64,000 nucleotides of DNA from positions 1 to 64,000 of the forward strand of contig JAKTNV010000734.1 of assembly GCA_022747635.1 (NCBI GenBank), given 5' to 3'. Under the pieces are notes generated by a model that saw only the letters and a program-made list of their open reading frames with translations, was not told the origin of the DNA and made no database searches. Shown one piece after another: positions 63,069 through 64,000 of the stretch. Within the stretch, counting starts at the first letter, position 1. Each line of letters opens with the position of its first letter. This DNA is from Hetaerina americana. Lineage: Eukaryota > Arthropoda > Insecta > Odonata > Calopterygidae. The translations under genes and the position numbers were made by a program.

Positions 63069-64000
63069 GAATGTTTGAGGTGTATAGAAGGCATTTTTTT
63101 CATTTTTAGAAATTTTAATTTTTCACATTTTTCCATGAAAAGTGCCAATACCCCCCCCTTTGGGTTCTAGGTGAAAATCTCACTCAACACAAATCAAACA
63201 AAAATGTTTCCATGGTGTGTATTGTTGTTTCATTTTCATCAAATAAACAAAATAAAACCCAGAATAAATCCTGAAAAACAAGAAATGAGCATAAAAGATG
63301 CTTCAGCGCAAGTGTTAACGTTGCTAAAAGAGCCCAAATTTCAAAAAATATTGCGAAAAACAACAATCTTCTGTTTTTAGAGTGATTGTTTGAGGTGTAT
63401 AGAAGGCATTTATTTTATTTTTAGAAATTTTAATTTTTCACATTTTTCCATGCAAAGTGCCAATACCCCCCCCTTTGGGTTCTAGGTGAAAATCTCACTC
63501 GAAAGAAATCAAACAAAAATGTTTCCATGGTGTGTATTGTTGTTTATTTTCATCAAATAAACAAAATAAAACCAAGAATAAATCCTGAAAGACAAGAAAT
63601 GAGCATAAAAGATGCTTCAGCGCAAGTGTTAACGTTACTAAAAGAGCCCAAATTTAAAAAAATATTGCGGAAAAACAGCAATCTTCTGTTAAAAGAGTGA
63701 ATGTTTGAGGTGTATAGAAGGCATTTTTTCATTTTTAGAAATTTTAATTTTTCACATTTTTCCATGAAAAGTGCCAGATACCCCCCCCCTTTGGGTTCTA
63801 GGTGAAAATCTCACTCGCAACAAATAAAAAAAAAAATGTTTCCATGGTGTGTATTGTTGTTCATTTTCATCAAATAAACGAAATAAAACCCAGAATAAAT
63901 CCTGAAAGACAAGAAATGAGCATAAAAGATGCTTCAGCGCAAGTGTTTAACGTTGCTAAAAGAGCCCAAATTTCAAAAAATATTGCGAAAAAAACCACTA
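63069..64000 (+). repeat. Right edge: start of a further turn (G, A, C/H, cut by the window)
   Basis: Class G (ctcaacac near 63183), class A (ctcgaaag near 63499), then an H-type copy (ctcgcaacaaataaaa near 63807) truncated by the window at the accacta tail. The B monomer expected between A and H is missing, so A is followed directly by H. The array continues beyond the window. Confidence 0.8.

Larger units (their letters stand above)
1..64000 (+). repeat. Satellite DNA array, about 313-bp monomer, head-to-tail, about 204 copies
   Basis: The landmark tttgggttctagg recurs about every 313 bp from position 214 to the right edge, always in the same orientation. Neighbouring landmarks such as ccatgg, gcttcagcgc, gttaacgtt and caatcttct keep their order in every copy. 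Most spacings are 308-317 bp; the clear exception is a 277-bp copy near 1.9 kb. Base composition of a consensus copy is about 33% G+C by hand count. Both window edges fall inside the array, so its true ends are not seen. No stretch longer than a few tens of bases departs from the monomer. This is typical of eukaryotic constitutive heterochromatin. The family and species are not recognised. Confidence 0.98.

Noticed and set aside
1..64000. Recurring 61-105-codon frames on both strands with near-identical predicted peptides
   Set aside because: They recur because the DNA repeat recurs. Both strands are open at the same place, sequences vary at DNA-level class sites without codon-aware constraint, and the hydrophobic minus-strand peptide reflects the A-rich + strand.
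1..64000. CRISPR array
   Set aside because: Units are 313 bp with whole-unit similarity. There are no short repeats separated by unique spacers and no cas genes.
1..64000. Transposable element or tandem LTR/MITE insertions
   Set aside because: No terminal inverted repeats, target-site duplications, poly-A tails or long reading frames break the 313-bp periodicity.
1..64000. Inverted monomer blocks or a palindrome centre
   Set aside because: The oriented landmarks (tttgggttctagg, ccatggtgtgtattg, gcttcagcgc) read in the + direction throughout; I saw no switch of orientation.

Overview
The whole 64 kb window is one head-to-tail satellite DNA array. I found no unique sequence, no credible protein-coding gene, no RNA gene and no inserted mobile element. 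The repeat unit is about 313 bp and roughly 33% G+C (hand count on one consensus), so the window holds about 204 copies, all in the same orientation. A long uninterrupted satellite with multi-level higher-order repeats (HORs) indicates eukaryotic heterochromatin (pericentromeric, centromeric, subtelomeric or a B/sex chromosome). I do not recognise the satellite family and cannot name the organism. CG/TG/CA variation at several sites hints at a genome with CpG methylation.

Monomer anatomy, numbered from the gaatgttt/gattgttt start: AT-rich T-tract block (about 20-66), dyad around tttttccatgaaaagtg (about 57-76), variable C-tract followed by tttgggttctagg (about 83-103), CpG-variable ctcactcgacac (about 111-122), ccatgg block (about 142-150), A-rich block with three AATAAA motifs (about 172-200), cctgaaag/ccggaaag (about 201-208), gcttcagcgcaagtgttaacgtt (about 231-253), phased A-tracts (about 257-291), and a class-specific tail (caNNaatcttct, about 291-313).

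Monomers fall into recurring classes, which I call A to H plus F'. A complete heptamer A-B-C-D-E-F-G lies at 36750-38942 (2193 bp). Hexamers of about 1880 bp carry a fused F/G monomer. A second period, the pentamer G-A-B-H-F' (about 1.57 kb), is common in the right part. These are nested in larger duplications: three related copies of a 4.1-4.7 kb unit (about 11.1-24.3 kb); a 1.25 kb tetramer pair (about 24.3-26.8 kb); a nearly identical 5.9 kb duplication at 8.14 kb offset (27.26-33.19 and 35.40-41.34 kb); a 2.4 kb duplication at 3765 bp offset (45.60-47.99 and 49.37-51.76 kb); and a 4.4 kb duplication at about 5.0 kb offset (53.06-57.48 and 58.06-62.50 kb). The first 11 kb is the least regular part.

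The short reading frames on both strands (mostly 60-105 codons) recur because the repeat recurs. A 313 bp unit shifts frame at every copy, so they are not annotated as genes. The points of interest are the HOR architecture, hybrid monomers that mark unequal exchange, C-tract dynamics, CpG-type variant sites and patches of single-base indels that may be assembly consensus errors. I found no sign of an encoded new molecular system.
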